60,023 nucleotides of DNA. Source: Microvirga aerilata (GTDB lineage Bacteria > Pseudomonadota > Alphaproteobacteria > Rhizobiales > Beijerinckiaceae). Positions 8,053-17,257 of this stretch are shown here, in pieces. The stretch covers positions 1 through 60,023 of the forward strand of contig NZ_JAEQMY010000027.1 in NCBI RefSeq assembly GCF_016743775.1. The letters are read 5' to 3'. The notes below the pieces were generated by a model. The model was not told where the DNA came from. It ran no database searches and saw only the letters and a program-made list of their open reading frames with translations. The stretch's first letter is position 1; each line of letters begins with the position of its first letter. The position numbers and the translations under genes are program-made.

Positions 8053-10040
8053 TCTGCGGCCTCCGGGAGGGATGTGGCATGCTCAACCGGATAAGGCTTC
8101 ATGTCCTTGATCTTGACGCGCGCGGAAATCACGCCCTTGCGGCCGTCCTCGAAGGTGACCTCGGTGGAGATGTCGGCCTCGGTCGAGCCGTCGTAGAGGG
8201 CCTGGATGAGCGGGGCGTAGCGCTCCGCGATGAAGCCGCGGCGCACCTTCTGGGTGCGCGTCAGCTCGCCGTCGTCGGCATCGAGCTCCTTGTGCAGGAT
8301 GAGGAAACGCTTGATCTGCGCGCCGCCCATGCGGGGCTCGGAGGCGAGTGAGCGGTTCACCTCGTCCACATGCTTCTCGATCATCTCGTAGATGCGCGGG
8401 TGGCCGGCAAGCTCCTGGTAGGAGGCGTAGGTCACGCCGTTGCGCTCCGCCCAGTTGCTCACCGCCACAAGGTCGATGTTGATGAAGGCAGCCACGTGGT
8501 CGCGCCCGTCGCCGAAGCAGACGGCTTCCTTGATGTTGGGGTAGAACTTGAGCTTGTTCTCCAGGTATTTCGGCGGGAAAAGCGAGCCGTCCCGCATCTT
8601 GCCCACGTCCTTGGCCCGGTCGATGATCTTGAGGTGGCCGTTCTGGTCGAAGAAGCCGGCGTCGCCCGAATGCACGAAGCCGTCCGGCGTCTTCGTCTCC
8701 GCCGTCTTCTCGTCGTCCTTGTAGTAGCCCACGAAGACGCCCGGCGAGCGGTAGAGCACCTCGCCGTTGTCGGCGATGCGGATCTCGACCTGCGGGGCAG
8801 GGCGGCCCACCGTGTCGGCGCGGATCTCGCCGTTGGGCTGCATGGTGATGTACACGGACGCTTCCGTCTGGCCGTAGAGCTGCTTCAGGTTCACGCCGAT
8901 GGAGCGGTAGAAGCGGAATATCTCAGGCCCGATAGCCTCGCCCGCCGTGTAGCCCACCTTCACCCGCGTCATGCCGAAGCGGTTGCGCAAGGGAGCATAG
9001 ACGAGCACGTTGCCGACCTTCCAGAGGAAGCGATCCCACGCGCCGACGCCCGGCTCCCGGTTGAGGATCTTCTCGCCGACCTTGTTGGCGTGGCCGATGA
9101 AGTAATGGAACATGCGGCGTTTCAGGGCGCTCGCATCCTCGATGCGCACCATGGTGAGGGTCAGCATGCTTTCGAAGACCCGCGGCGGAGCAAAGACGTA
9201 GGTGGCGCCGACCTCGCGGCGGTCCTCCGCGATGGTCTCCGGGTTCTCGGGGCAGTTGACGCACAAGCCTGACAGGATGGCCTGCGCATAGGAGAAGATA
9301 TGGTCGCCGACCCAGGCGATGGGCAGGTAGGCGATGATCTCGTCGGTCTCGTCGAGCTTGTCGAAGTCGCAGCCGATCTCGGCGGCGGCGATCACCGCGT
9401 CCGAGGTGAGCATCACGCCCTTGGGCCGCCCCGTGGTGCCGGACGTGTAGAGGATGATGGCGAGGTCCGAGCCTTTTCCGTCCTGGAGCGCCCGCTCCGC
9501 CTCCTCGGCCTCCTGCGGCCTCGCCAAGCGCGCCCGGCCTTCCTCCACGACGGATTGGATGGAGTGGAGGCGGGTGTGGTCGTAGTCCCTCAGGCCCTTC
9601 TGCTCGTCGTAGAGCACCTGCTGCAGCAGCGGCAGCTGGTCGGAAACGGAGAGAAGCTTGTCCACCTGCTCCTGATCCTGCACGGCCGCATGGGTGACCT
9701 CCGCATGGGCCAGCACATAGGCCATCTCCTCGGCGACCGAGTCCGCATAGACCGGGATCGGGATCGCGCCGAGCCATTGGGCGGCGGCGATGCTCCAGTA
9801 GAGATAGGGGCGGTTGTACCCGATGACGGCGATCTTGCCGCCGCGCTTCAAGCCCAGGGACTGGAGGCCGCTGGCATAGGCCCGGACGATCTCATGCACC
9901 TCGCCCCAGGTCCAGGACTGCCAGATCCCAAGATCCTTGTGCCGAAACGCGGTGCGGTTCGGGCGTATGCGCGCATTGCGCGCCAACAGTTTGGGGAATG
10001 TATCCGCGCGCGCGTCCGCAGCCGTCGTCAACGACGTCAA
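8049..10040 (-). CDS. AMP-dependent long-chain acyl-CoA synthetase-like ligase
   Basis: A 663-residue adenylate-forming enzyme of the long-chain acyl-CoA synthetase group. The P-loop-like motif reads ILYTSGTTGRPKGVMLTSD near residue 198; the A5 motif is LKQLYGQTEAS, and VHSGDAGFFDQNGHLKIIDRAKD carries the ribose-binding aspartate and hinge. It is the first gene of the importer operon and overlaps livG by four bases. Family knowledge: ATP plus a carboxylate plus CoA gives acyl-CoA, AMP and PPi. With the importer and a second, PaaK-like ligase in the same operon, it probably traps an imported acid as its CoA ester. Chain length or ring preference cannot be read from the sequence. Confidence 0.9.
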   Translation of the reverse strand: MTSLTTAADARADTFPKLLARNARIRPNRTAFRHKDLGIWQSWTWGEVHEIVRAYASGLQSLGLKRGGKIAVIGYNRPYLYWSIAAAQWLGAIPIPVYADSVAEEMAYVLAHAEVTHAAVQDQEQVDKLLSVSDQLPLLQQVLYDEQKGLRDYDHTRLHSIQSVVEEGRARLARPQEAEEAERALQDGKGSDLAIILYTSGTTGRPKGVMLTSDAVIAAAEIGCDFDKLDETDEIIAYLPIAWVGDHIFSYAQAILSGLCVNCPENPETIAEDRREVGATYVFAPPRVFESMLTLTMVRIEDASALKRRMFHYFIGHANKVGEKILNREPGVGAWDRFLWKVGNVLVYAPLRNRFGMTRVKVGYTAGEAIGPEIFRFYRSIGVNLKQLYGQTEASVYITMQPNGEIRADTVGRPAPQVEIRIADNGEVLYRSPGVFVGYYKDDEKTAETKTPDGFVHSGDAGFFDQNGHLKIIDRAKDVGKMRDGSLFPPKYLENKLKFYPNIKEAVCFGDGRDHVAAFINIDLVAVSNWAERNGVTYASYQELAGHPRIYEMIEKHVDEVNRSLASEPRMGGAQIKRFLILHKELDADDGELTRTQKVRRGFIAERYAPLIQALYDGSTEADISTEVTFEDGRKGVISARVKIKDMKPYPVEHATSLPEAAE

Positions 10041-10276
10041 CCTCCCTGAGACCGCGCTTCGAAAGGCGCGGCATGGCTTCGTTTCCTCTGGCGCATGGTT
10101 GGCCCATGCAACCTGCCGGTCTGCGCCGGCTCTCTTTCAAGAACTTCGTCGGGAGGTATTCTGTCGTGCCCGTCCTGCAACGGCAAGGCGCTCGCCCCCA
10201 CTACCATGGGCTAATACGCCGCCGGCCGCTTCAGCGGGGGCAACGGAACTCTTCTCGAACGATTCTCCGGGCGGTC

Positions 10277-10480
10277 TTAAGGCACGGCCGTCAGCGCTGC
10301 AGGCTCGATCTCGTCGGCCCGCACCAAGCGCTCCGCCCCAACCGTGTTCTTGACGCGGTAGACGGGAAAGCCGTTCGCCTGCGGGACGAGGCAGACGATG
10401 CAATAGGTGCGGTGATCCGCATAGCCTGAGGAAGGGCGAGTGATCCGGACAAGCTGCCCGATGTGGAATTTGCTTTGCAT
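10277..10480 (-). CDS. small conserved hypothetical protein (67 aa)
   Basis: Starts at ATG 10480, six bases after a strong GGAGGCG ribosome binding site; the longer upstream frame lacks one. The protein opens MQSKFHIGQLVRITRPSSGY and is a compact mixed-beta sequence with the pattern YCIVCLVPQANGFPVYRVKN, resembling small SH3-like or KOW-like folds. No function is recognised. It stands alone between the importer operon and a small lipoprotein gene. Similar small proteins are common in Rhizobiales (recalled, not searched). Confidence 0.65.
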   Translation of the reverse strand: MQSKFHIGQLVRITRPSSGYADHRTYCIVCLVPQANGFPVYRVKNTVGAERLVRADEIEPAALTAVP

Positions 10481-10705
10481 CAGCGCCTCCAGAACCCCTG
10501 GAATACGGTGAGCCCGACCATGCTCGGTCTTGGGATCACGTATCCTGCATCTGTCCGTGGTCGTCCGGATCAAGAATGAGGCCTGAGGCAAAACGATGGC
10601 AATGGCGCCATTCCTGGTCACATGTTCGTCCACGAACAGGAACCTGGCGGATAAAAAAAGCTAAACGGGCTGCCGATGCATCAACCTATCTAAGCTGGGC
10701 AGGCG

Positions 10706-10748
10706 CATGGCCCTGGGCGACTGCTGGCGCATTCGGCCCAGGGCCATG
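10706..10748. repeat. 13-bp perfect inverted repeat downstream of a lipoprotein gene
   Basis: CATGGCCCTGGGC at 10706-10718 pairs with GCCCAGGGCCATG at 10736-10748 across 17 bases. It begins 25 bp past the lipoprotein stop on the minus strand. A T-run exists on the minus strand about 45 bases beyond the stem, too far for a classical terminator. It may still act as the 3' stem of the lipoprotein mRNA. Confidence 0.6.
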
Positions 10749-10772
10749 TCTGGGGAGAAAACAGGCGCCGCC

Positions 10773-10934
10773 TTACTGCGCCGGCGGGCCTGCAGGACGG
10801 CCCGGCGTGGCGGGGGCGGTGTTGTTGGCGGGCGGATTGTTGTTGTCCGTGCTTCCGGTCTGGTCCGGTCCATCGTCTCCGCAGGCGGTCAGGGCGAGCA
10901 GAGCTGCCAGGGGCAGGATCATTCGAAGTCGCAT
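10773..10934 (-). CDS. small lipoprotein (53 aa)
   Basis: Begins MRLRMILPLAALLALTAC, a textbook lipoprotein signal peptide with lipobox LTAC and cysteine at residue 18. The mature part is only 35 residues, low-complexity and disordered: GDDGPDQTGSTDNNNPP, then APATPGRPAGPPAQ. AGGAGA precedes the ATG by 5 to 6 bases. The aspartate after Cys+1 Gly leaves the Lol sorting outcome open. Tiny proline- and asparagine-rich lipoproteins are frequent in Rhizobiales, with no established role. Confidence 0.7.
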   Translation of the reverse strand: MRLRMILPLAALLALTACGDDGPDQTGSTDNNNPPANNTAPATPGRPAGPPAQ

Positions 10935-11036
10935 GCTTGTCTCCTCTCTTGGTGGGGTTCAACTCGCAGGCGGCAGCGAGGTTCACTGCCAGTCATGCCG
11001 CCGATGCAGGGCCGATATTCACCGTGGCGCTTCAGG

Positions 11037-12605
11037 TCAGACCGGTTTGATCGGCATCGTCACCACGAAGCGAGCGCCCGTGGGCTGGTTGGCGCCGGCT
11101 TCCACCTGAGCCTGAAGCTGGCGCGCCGTGTTCACGATCAGGCGTGAGCCCAGGCTTTGACGCTGCTTGGAAAGATCGAAGCCCGCGGGAAGCCCGATGC
11201 CCTTGTCGGCGATCTCGAGCCGGAGCTGCCCGCTGCCGTCGGAAAGCCGAACCAGGACCGTTCCGCCGCCGCCTTCCGGATAGGCATATTTGAAGGCGTT
11301 CGTTACGATCTCGTTCAGCAAGAGCCCAAGAGAGATGGCCCGATCCGTAGAGACCATGACCGACTGGCCATGGAAATCCAGGCGATGCTCGAGGGCGGTC
11401 TCCTGAAGCTTGCGGCAAAGGTCGTTCAGGAAGCTGCACAAGTCGACGCTCTGGGCGTCATATTGCCGCCAGAGCCGGTCATGGATCTGCGCGATGGTCT
11501 GGACGCGCGCATAGGCGTCCTCCAGGGCCTGCTTCGCCTCCGCACTGGCGGTCGAGCGGGATTGCAGTCCCAGGAGGCTTGCAACCAGCGCCAAGCTGTT
11601 CTTCACCCGATGGCTCACCTCCTGGGTAATCAGGTGTTGCCGCTCCTCCGCCTCGCGCTGCTCGGTGATGTCCGTGTTGGTGCCGAACCAGCGCAGGATC
11701 TTGCCGTCAGCGTCGCGGATGGGCAGGGCTCGGGAGAGGAACCAGCGATAGGAACCGTCCTTGCCCAGGATCGGGAAAGTGTCCTCCCAGGGCTCGCCCG
11801 ACTCGAACGAGCGCCGGATGCGCTCGACCACGCGCTCAACGTGATCGGGATGATGCAGCGAGCGCCAGCCCCAGCCTTTGATCTCCTCGAAGGTGGCGCC
11901 GGTGTAGTCGAACAGGCGCTGGTTATACCAGTAGATCGAGCCGGACGCGTCCGCCATCCAGGCGAGCTGCGGAATGGAGTTGGCCAGGGTGCGGAAGCTC
12001 GCCTCGCTCTCCTGCACGGCCGCCTCGATCCTGATGCGCTCGATGGCCACGCCCAGGATGTTGGCGGCGCCTTCCATGAAGGCCACATCGGCTTGGGTGA
12101 ACTTGCTCTCCTGCGGGCTGTCGACCTCCAGAACGCCGAAGGGCCACTCCCGGCCCCGTATCGGCACGTTGATGGCCCGGCGCACACCGTGCTCGACCAT
12201 GATCTGAGAAGCGCGAAACCGGTCCTCGCCCTCGGCCGCTGCCGCCCCGAGATGACTTGAAAGGACCGATTCGCCCGTTCGGAAGGCATAGCCCGCAGCG
12301 GAGCCGAGGTCGGCTCCCACAAGAGCCTGTCCGACGACCCCCGGCCTCCAGCCGATGCCGGCGCGCACGAAGAGCTTGTCCTGCTCCGGCCGAAATTCCA
12401 GCACCTTGGACAGCTCGCTCCCAAGCCCGTTGGCGCTGATGCGGCTTGCCTCCTGCAAGAGGACGTCGAGGTCCATGGCCTGAAGGGCGAAGAGGCCGAA
12501 ACCCGCCAGGATTTCCTGCTGGCGCAGCCTATAGGCCAGCTCTTCGGATTTCTGGGGCACGGTGAGGATTGCGGCTCCTCTGGAAGGCGATGTGCTGGTG
12601 CTCAC
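11037..12605 (-). CDS. cytoplasmic GAF-PAS sensor histidine kinase, HisKA_2 family
   Basis: A 522-residue soluble kinase with no membrane segment. N-terminal ELAYRLRQQEILAGFGLFAL leads into a GAF domain (residues about 35-170), then a PAS domain with WMADASGSIYWYNQRLFDYTG (about 190-310). The HisKA_2 phosphoacceptor reads ITQEVSHRVKNSLALVASL. The ATPase domain has N-box LLLNEIVTNAFKYAYPEGGG and G-boxes ADKGIGLPAGF and GSRLIVNTA. The GTG start at 12605 gives the same N terminus as the paralogue at 45991-47214. HisKA_2 kinases are the class that can feed the general stress regulator PhyR, and this gene has its own EcfG-type promoter. The divergent receiver gene at 12793 is its likely partner. 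Confidence 0.85.
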   Translation of the reverse strand: MSTSTSPSRGAAILTVPQKSEELAYRLRQQEILAGFGLFALQAMDLDVLLQEASRISANGLGSELSKVLEFRPEQDKLFVRAGIGWRPGVVGQALVGADLGSAAGYAFRTGESVLSSHLGAAAAEGEDRFRASQIMVEHGVRRAINVPIRGREWPFGVLEVDSPQESKFTQADVAFMEGAANILGVAIERIRIEAAVQESEASFRTLANSIPQLAWMADASGSIYWYNQRLFDYTGATFEEIKGWGWRSLHHPDHVERVVERIRRSFESGEPWEDTFPILGKDGSYRWFLSRALPIRDADGKILRWFGTNTDITEQREAEERQHLITQEVSHRVKNSLALVASLLGLQSRSTASAEAKQALEDAYARVQTIAQIHDRLWRQYDAQSVDLCSFLNDLCRKLQETALEHRLDFHGQSVMVSTDRAISLGLLLNEIVTNAFKYAYPEGGGGTVLVRLSDGSGQLRLEIADKGIGLPAGFDLSKQRQSLGSRLIVNTARQLQAQVEAGANQPTGARFVVTMPIKPV

Positions 12606-12650
12606 GGGCAAAACTTGTCGCAATGGGAAAGGGACAGACCGGCCAATCCA

Positions 12651-12676
12651 AACGAATGCCCTTGGCCCTCTGTTCC
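12651..12676 (-). promoter_or_regulatory. EcfG-type promoter (GGAAC-N17-CGTT) of the histidine kinase gene
   Basis: On the minus strand GGAAC (12676-12672) and CGTT (12654-12651) are 17 bases apart, an exact consensus match. The 5' leader to the GTG start would be about 40 bases. It lies in the divergent region shared with the receiver gene. Confidence 0.7.
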
Positions 12677-12792
12677 CACGGACGCAACCTGCCCCGATGC
12701 ATGGCTGCCTTGGGCTCGACCGCTGGAACAGCCACCGGCATGGCGAATTGACTTGGTCTGATAGCCTTGACCTGCAACCGGTGGAGCCCACG

Positions 12793-13170
12793 ATGTTGAA
12801 TGGCTTGCGTGTCCTCGTCGTCGAGGACGATCCTGCAATCGCAACGGACATCAGCGACCTGATCGAGCGGGCGGAAGGCGAAGTGGTCGGTCCCGTCGGA
12901 TCGCTGCGCGAGGCCAAGCAGACGGTCCGGACCGACCAGTCCATCGACGCGGCGGTGCTCGACGTCAACTTGGGCGACGGGGACATCACGCCCGTGCTGG
13001 AGAGCCTGCGCGCCCGCAATGTGGGCGTCGTGGTCTATACGGGAAGCAGCGGCCTGCCGTCTGGGGTGGGCGAGCGCCACCCGGATGTGGTCGTGCTCCA
13101 GAAGCCCGTGCAGCCGGGTCGGATCGTCGGAGAGATCCAGCGGGCGCGCCGCACGGTGGGCACGGCATAA
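12793..13170 (+). CDS. single-domain response regulator (receiver only)
   Basis: A 125-residue CheY-like receiver with no output domain. Acidic pocket VVEDD at residues 9-13, phosphoacceptor aspartate in AAVLDVNLGDGD, a T in VVYTGSS, and the conserved lysine in VLQKPVQP. The start at ATG 12793 removes an upstream open frame that overlaps the divergent promoter. Divergent to the HisKA_2 kinase, so the two likely form one phosphorelay pair. Stand-alone receivers next to HWE/HisKA_2 kinases often shuttle or drain phosphate in alphaproteobacterial stress networks. It converges on cobB with a 13-bp gap. Confidence 0.85.
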   Translation: MLNGLRVLVVEDDPAIATDISDLIERAEGEVVGPVGSLREAKQTVRTDQSIDAAVLDVNLGDGDITPVLESLRARNVGVVVYTGSSGLPSGVGERHPDVVVLQKPVQPGRIVGEIQRARRTVGTA

Positions 13171-13183
13171 CGGCTTTCTGCCG

Positions 13184-14506
13184 CTACCCTTGAGCGATGG
13201 CGTGGAAGAAGCTTCCCGTCACGTGCCCCCTGCGGTGGCCGGCCGTTCCGAGATCGTTTCCTTCCGCGTCCGTGATGGCCGCGAAAGCTGCCTCACGGGC
13301 CGTGTCGCTTCGGGTGACCGAGGCATAGTGGAATTCGTGCCCGACGATGCGCCGGCCCGCCGCCCCGAGCACTCCGGCGTGGAGCAGATGGGCCACCCGG
13401 TAGCCGAGGTGCATCTTGCGCTTGGCGTAGCTCGTCTCGACCGGCAGGAGGCCCGCCATCCGATGCCCGTGGCCCTCTGCATCCTCGAGGGTGTCACCCA
13501 GCACCATGTAGCCTCCGCACTCCCCATGGACCGGGCGGGTCTCCGCAAAGCCGCGCACCCCTTCGAGAAAGCGCTGGGCGGCGGCGATCCTGCCGGCATG
13601 GAGCTCGGGATAGCCTCCCGGCAGCCAGCAGGCGTCGCAATGCGCCGGAGGCGGCTCGTCCGCCAGGGGGGAGAATGCCGTGATCTCGGCGCCCGCCGCC
13701 CGCCAGCCTGCAAGCACATGCGGGTAAACGAACGAGAAGGCCCGGTCTGACGCCAGGGCAATGCGCTGTCCCGGCGGCGGCAGGGGGATTGCTGGGCCTG
13801 CCGCCTCGAGCCGCGTCGGACCGGCGAGGGCCACGAGCCGGTCGATGTCGACCGCGCCTTCGACCGCATCGGCGAGCCGCTCCAGCCGCGCGTCGAGTTC
13901 CTCGGTCTCCCCCGCCTGCACGAGGCCGAGATGGCGCTCGGGCAGGGCGAGCGCGGTGTTGCGCATGAGCGCTCCGAGCACCGGCAGGCCGATGCGGGCC
14001 ATGCCGTCCTCCACCAGCCTGCGGTGGCGTTCGCTCGCGACCTTGTTCAGCACGACGCCGGCCACTTCGATCCTCGGGTCGAAGCGGGCGCAGCCGAGCG
14101 CGACGGCGGCGGCCGATTGAGCATGCCCCGACACGTCGAGGACGAGGATCACCGGCCAGCCGAACAGGGCGGCGATGTCGGCGCTGGCGCCCGTGCGACC
14201 GACGTCCTGGCGGATGCCGTCGAAGAGGCCCATGGACCCTTCCGCAATGACAAGGTCCGCGCCGCCTGCCGCCTCGGACGCGATTGCGCCCAGAAGGGGC
14301 CTGCTCATCGCAAAGCTGTCGAGGTTGAAGCTCGGCGCACCGGTCGCTGCGGCATGAAAGGCCGGGTCGATATAGTCAGGCCCGCACTTTATGCCCCGCA
14401 CACGGAGCCCGCGGCGCGCCAATGCTCTCTGGAGACCGAGCACGATGGTCGTCTTGCCCGATCCCGAGCGTGGTGCCGCGACGAGAAGGCCGGGGCTCGG
14501 GGTCAC
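13184..14506 (-). CDS. cobB: cobyrinic acid a,c-diamide synthase / hydrogenobyrinic acid a,c-diamide synthase
   Basis: A 440-residue ATP- and glutamine-dependent amidase that amidates carboxylates a and c of the corrin ring. The N-terminal dethiobiotin-synthetase-like ATPase part opens with GLLVAAPRSGSGKTTIVLGL, followed by GIKCGPDYIDPAFH. The C-terminal glutaminase domain has the nucleophile in HGECGGYMVLGD and a late histidine in GHEFHYASV. The GTG at 14506 overlaps the cobA stop as GTGA, so it is co-translated with cobA. Length fits the family. In the aerobic route it acts just before CobNST. Confidence 0.93.
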   Translation of the reverse strand: MTPSPGLLVAAPRSGSGKTTIVLGLQRALARRGLRVRGIKCGPDYIDPAFHAAATGAPSFNLDSFAMSRPLLGAIASEAAGGADLVIAEGSMGLFDGIRQDVGRTGASADIAALFGWPVILVLDVSGHAQSAAAVALGCARFDPRIEVAGVVLNKVASERHRRLVEDGMARIGLPVLGALMRNTALALPERHLGLVQAGETEELDARLERLADAVEGAVDIDRLVALAGPTRLEAAGPAIPLPPPGQRIALASDRAFSFVYPHVLAGWRAAGAEITAFSPLADEPPPAHCDACWLPGGYPELHAGRIAAAQRFLEGVRGFAETRPVHGECGGYMVLGDTLEDAEGHGHRMAGLLPVETSYAKRKMHLGYRVAHLLHAGVLGAAGRRIVGHEFHYASVTRSDTAREAAFAAITDAEGNDLGTAGHRRGHVTGSFFHAIAQG

Positions 14507-15297
14507 TGGGCGGCCTCGCTTCCAAACTCCAGGAGATGGTTGGCGATGGTTGAGCGAAAGGCCGCAATCGCCCCGATCGCCACGATGGCAGGGGAGCGGA
14601 TGAGCCCTTCCTCGGCAAGCTTCGGCAGGGTTTCGAGGGTTGCCTCCACCACGCTCTCCTTCGCGGTGGTTGCCCCATGCACGGCGAGCGCGGGCGTGTT
14701 GCCCGCAAGGCCGCCGGCCAGCAGCGCGCTCACGATGCCGGGAAGACTCGACACGGCCATGTAGAGCACGATCGGCGCGCCCGTGCGGGCAAGCGACGCC
14801 CATTCGATCTCGGAGTCGGGCGCCGGATGGCCGGTGGCGAGGATCACCGCGTGGTTGGTCTTGCGCATGGTTGCGGGAACGCCATGGATCGCCAGCGAGG
14901 CGAGCCCGCTCGACACGCCCGGGATGATGCGAAACGGGATGCCGGCCTCGGCCAGCGCCAGGGCTTCCTCGCCGCCGCGCCCGAAGATGAACGGGTCGCC
15001 GCCCTTGAGCCGCAGCACCCGCTTGCCCTCGCGGGCGAGCAGAATGAGCCTCTCGCAGATGTCGCGCTGAACCGCCGAAGGCTTTCCGCCGCGCTTGCCG
15101 GCAAATTCGAGCGCGGCACCCTCGCGCGCATAGGACAGCACATTCGGCTCGACGAGGGCGTCATAGACGATGACGTCCGCTATCGCGAGGGCATTGAGGG
15201 CATGGATGGTGAGCAGGCCGGGATCCCCGGGCCCGGCTCCGACGAGCCAGACCGTGCCCGGTGCGAAGGGGGGCGTGAGGCGTGACAGCGACGTCAT
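14503..15297 (-). CDS. cobA: uroporphyrinogen-III C-methyltransferase
   Basis: A 264-residue SAM-dependent enzyme making precorrin-2, the entry point into corrin synthesis. Hallmarks are VWLVGAGPGDPGLLTIHAL at the N terminus, VIVYDALVEPNVL, RLKGGDPFIFGRGGEE and IIPGVSSGLA. It is a stand-alone methyltransferase without the CysG dehydrogenase-chelatase part. First gene of a cobA-cobB pair; divergent from cbiD across 71 bp, where both promoters must lie. No riboswitch is visible in that short gap. Confidence 0.95.
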   Translation of the reverse strand: MTSLSRLTPPFAPGTVWLVGAGPGDPGLLTIHALNALAIADVIVYDALVEPNVLSYAREGAALEFAGKRGGKPSAVQRDICERLILLAREGKRVLRLKGGDPFIFGRGGEEALALAEAGIPFRIIPGVSSGLASLAIHGVPATMRKTNHAVILATGHPAPDSEIEWASLARTGAPIVLYMAVSSLPGIVSALLAGGLAGNTPALAVHGATTAKESVVEATLETLPKLAEEGLIRSPAIVAIGAIAAFRSTIANHLLEFGSEAAQ

Positions 15298-15368
15298 GCG
15301 AGCCTCCGCCCATGACCGGCGGCCAAGAGATAGCTATATGAAATCATAGGGACGATGTATGAGGCTGC

Positions 15369-16472
15369 ATGGACGACAGTAAACCCGCCGGAACCCTGCG
15401 CCGCGGCTGGACCACGGGCGCCTGCGCTACGGCGGCTGCCAAGGCGGCGTATCTGGGATGGCGCACCGGCGATTTTCCCGATCCCGTCGAGATCGCGCTT
15501 CCCGGAGGAGCGCGACCCGCCTTCTCCCTTGCCGTCAACGAGATCTGCGAGGGCGGCGCGCGGGCCGCCGTCGTCAAGGATGCGGGCGACGATCCGGACG
15601 TGACCCATGGGGCGATGGTGGTTGCAAGCGTTCGCGCCGGAACGCCGGGAGCGGGGGTGACGTTCCGGGCCGGCAAGGGCGTCGGCACCGTCACCCGTGC
15701 GGGCCTGCCCCTGCCGCCCGGGGAGCCCGCCATCAATCCGGTGCCGCGCCAGATGATCCGGGACAACCTGGAGGAGGCGGCCCGCAGCGTGGGCGGCCCT
15801 CTGGACATCGACGTCGAAATCTCCATTCCGGGCGGCGAGGCCATCGCGCTCAAGACCCTCAATCCGAGGCTCGGCATTGTGGGCGGGCTGTCGATCCTCG
15901 GCACCACGGGTGTCGTGGTGCCCTATTCGTGCTCGGCCTGGATCCACAGCATCTACCGGGGCATCGACGTGGCGCGGGCCGGCGGCCTCGTTCATGTGGC
16001 GGGAGCCACGGGCTCCACGTCGGAGAAGGCCGTGCAGGCCCTGCACAACCTGCCGGACCATGCCCTCATCGACATGGGGGACTTTGCCGGCGGCATGCTG
16101 AAATACCTGCGCCGCAACCCGGTGCCGAAGGTCACCATCGCGGGCGGCATCGCCAAGATGACCAAGCTCGGCCAGGGCCTGCTCGACCTGCATTCGCGCT
16201 CGGGCGCCGTCGACCTCGCCTGGCTGTCCGAACGCCTTGCCGAGGTTGGAGCGGAGCCTTCCATTGTCGACTCTGCCGTTCAGGCCAACACGGCGCTCGA
16301 AGTGCTGGAAACCGCAAGCCGTCTGGGGCTCCCCCTCGGGGACATGGTGGCCCAGCATGCCTGGCGCACGGCCGCCAAGGCGCTGCGCGGCGCCGAGACT
16401 GCCCTGGAGATCGTGGTGTTCGACCGCAACGGTGCTCTCGTGGGACGCGTGCCGTTTCATCCGGTTGCCTGA
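15369..16472 (+). CDS. cbiD: cobalt-precorrin-5B (C1)-methyltransferase-type protein
   Basis: A 367-residue CbiD protein. N-terminal LRRGWTTGACATAAAKAAYLG is the defining TTGACATAA motif, and AGKGVGTVTRAGLPLPPGEPAINPVPRQMI and GTTGVVVPYSCSAWIHSI follow. CbiD performs C1 methylation and acyl loss in the anaerobic route and replaces CobF in many bacteria that otherwise use aerobic enzymes. No cobF is found in this locus, so this gene probably fills that step. It is on the plus strand between two minus-strand blocks and converges on cobM with an 11-bp gap. Confidence 0.93.
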   Translation: MDDSKPAGTLRRGWTTGACATAAAKAAYLGWRTGDFPDPVEIALPGGARPAFSLAVNEICEGGARAAVVKDAGDDPDVTHGAMVVASVRAGTPGAGVTFRAGKGVGTVTRAGLPLPPGEPAINPVPRQMIRDNLEEAARSVGGPLDIDVEISIPGGEAIALKTLNPRLGIVGGLSILGTTGVVVPYSCSAWIHSIYRGIDVARAGGLVHVAGATGSTSEKAVQALHNLPDHALIDMGDFAGGMLKYLRRNPVPKVTIAGGIAKMTKLGQGLLDLHSRSGAVDLAWLSERLAEVGAEPSIVDSAVQANTALEVLETASRLGLPLGDMVAQHAWRTAAKALRGAETALEIVVFDRNGALVGRVPFHPVA

Positions 16473-16483
16473 AGCCACGTGCA

Positions 16484-17257
16484 TCATCGGCTTCCTTCGC
16501 GGGCGCTCGGACGAAAGCGCCGATCATAGTCGGTCGAGTAGAGCGCGCTGTCGCGAAAGTCCTTGGCCTCAAGCGTGCGGCCGACCAGGATCAACGCGGT
16601 GCGTTCCAGCTTCTCGGCGCGAACCATGGCGGCAATCGTGGCAAGCGTTCCCTTCAGCACCCGCTCGTCCGGCCAGGATGCGCGCCAGACCACGGCGGCA
16701 GGGCAGTCGCCGCCGTAAGAGGGCAGAAGCTCCTCGACAACCTGCTCGATCACATGGATCGACAGGTGAATGGCAAGCGTCGCCTTCGTTTGGGCGAAGG
16801 CGGCAAGCCGCTCCGTGTCCGGCATGGCCGAGGCCCGGCCCGAGGTGCGGGTGAGCACCACGGATTGCCCAACCTCCGGCACCGTCAACTCGCGCCCGAG
16901 GGCTGCCGCCGCAGCGGCAAAGGCGGGAACGCCCGGGGTGATCGTGTAGGGGATGCCCAGAGCATCGAGGCGCCGGATCTGCTCGCCGAGCGCGCTCCAG
17001 ATCGAGAGATCCCCGGAATGCAGGCGCGCCACGTCCTGCCCCAGCTCATGCGCCCGCACGAACTCGGCCGTGATCGCATCGAGATCCAAGGGAGCGGTGT
17101 CGACGAGGCGTGCGTCGGGCGGGCACCAGGCGAGGATTTCCGGCGGCACGATGGAGCCGGCATAAAGGCAGACCGGGCAGCGTTCCACCAGCGAGCGTCC
17201 GCGAACGGTGATCAGGTCGGCGGCGCCGGGACCGGCGCCGATGAAGTGAACCGTCAT
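16484..17257 (-). CDS. cobM: precorrin-4 C11-methyltransferase
   Basis: A 257-residue SAM-dependent tetrapyrrole methylase. Motifs are [54 protein letters not shown] and [17 protein letters not shown]. It adds a methyl group at C11 of precorrin-4. The ATG at 17257 overlaps the cobE stop by four bases, so it is translated with cobE and cobL from the cobL promoter region. Confidence 0.93.
   Translation of the reverse strand: MTVHFIGAGPGAADLITVRGRSLVERCPVCLYAGSIVPPEILAWCPPDARLVDTAPLDLDAITAEFVRAHELGQDVARLHSGDLSIWSALGEQIRRLDALGIPYTITPGVPAFAAAAAALGRELTVPEVGQSVVLTRTSGRASAMPDTERLAAFAQTKATLAIHLSIHVIEQVVEELLPSYGGDCPAAVVWRASWPDERVLKGTLATIAAMVRAEKLERTALILVGRTLEAKDFRDSALYSTDYDRRFRPSAREGSR

Noticed and set aside
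12725..12750. GGAAC upstream of the divergent receiver gene (12793)
   Set aside because: The box is followed at the right distance by ATT instead of GTT, so it does not fit the EcfG consensus. The receiver promoter is left open.
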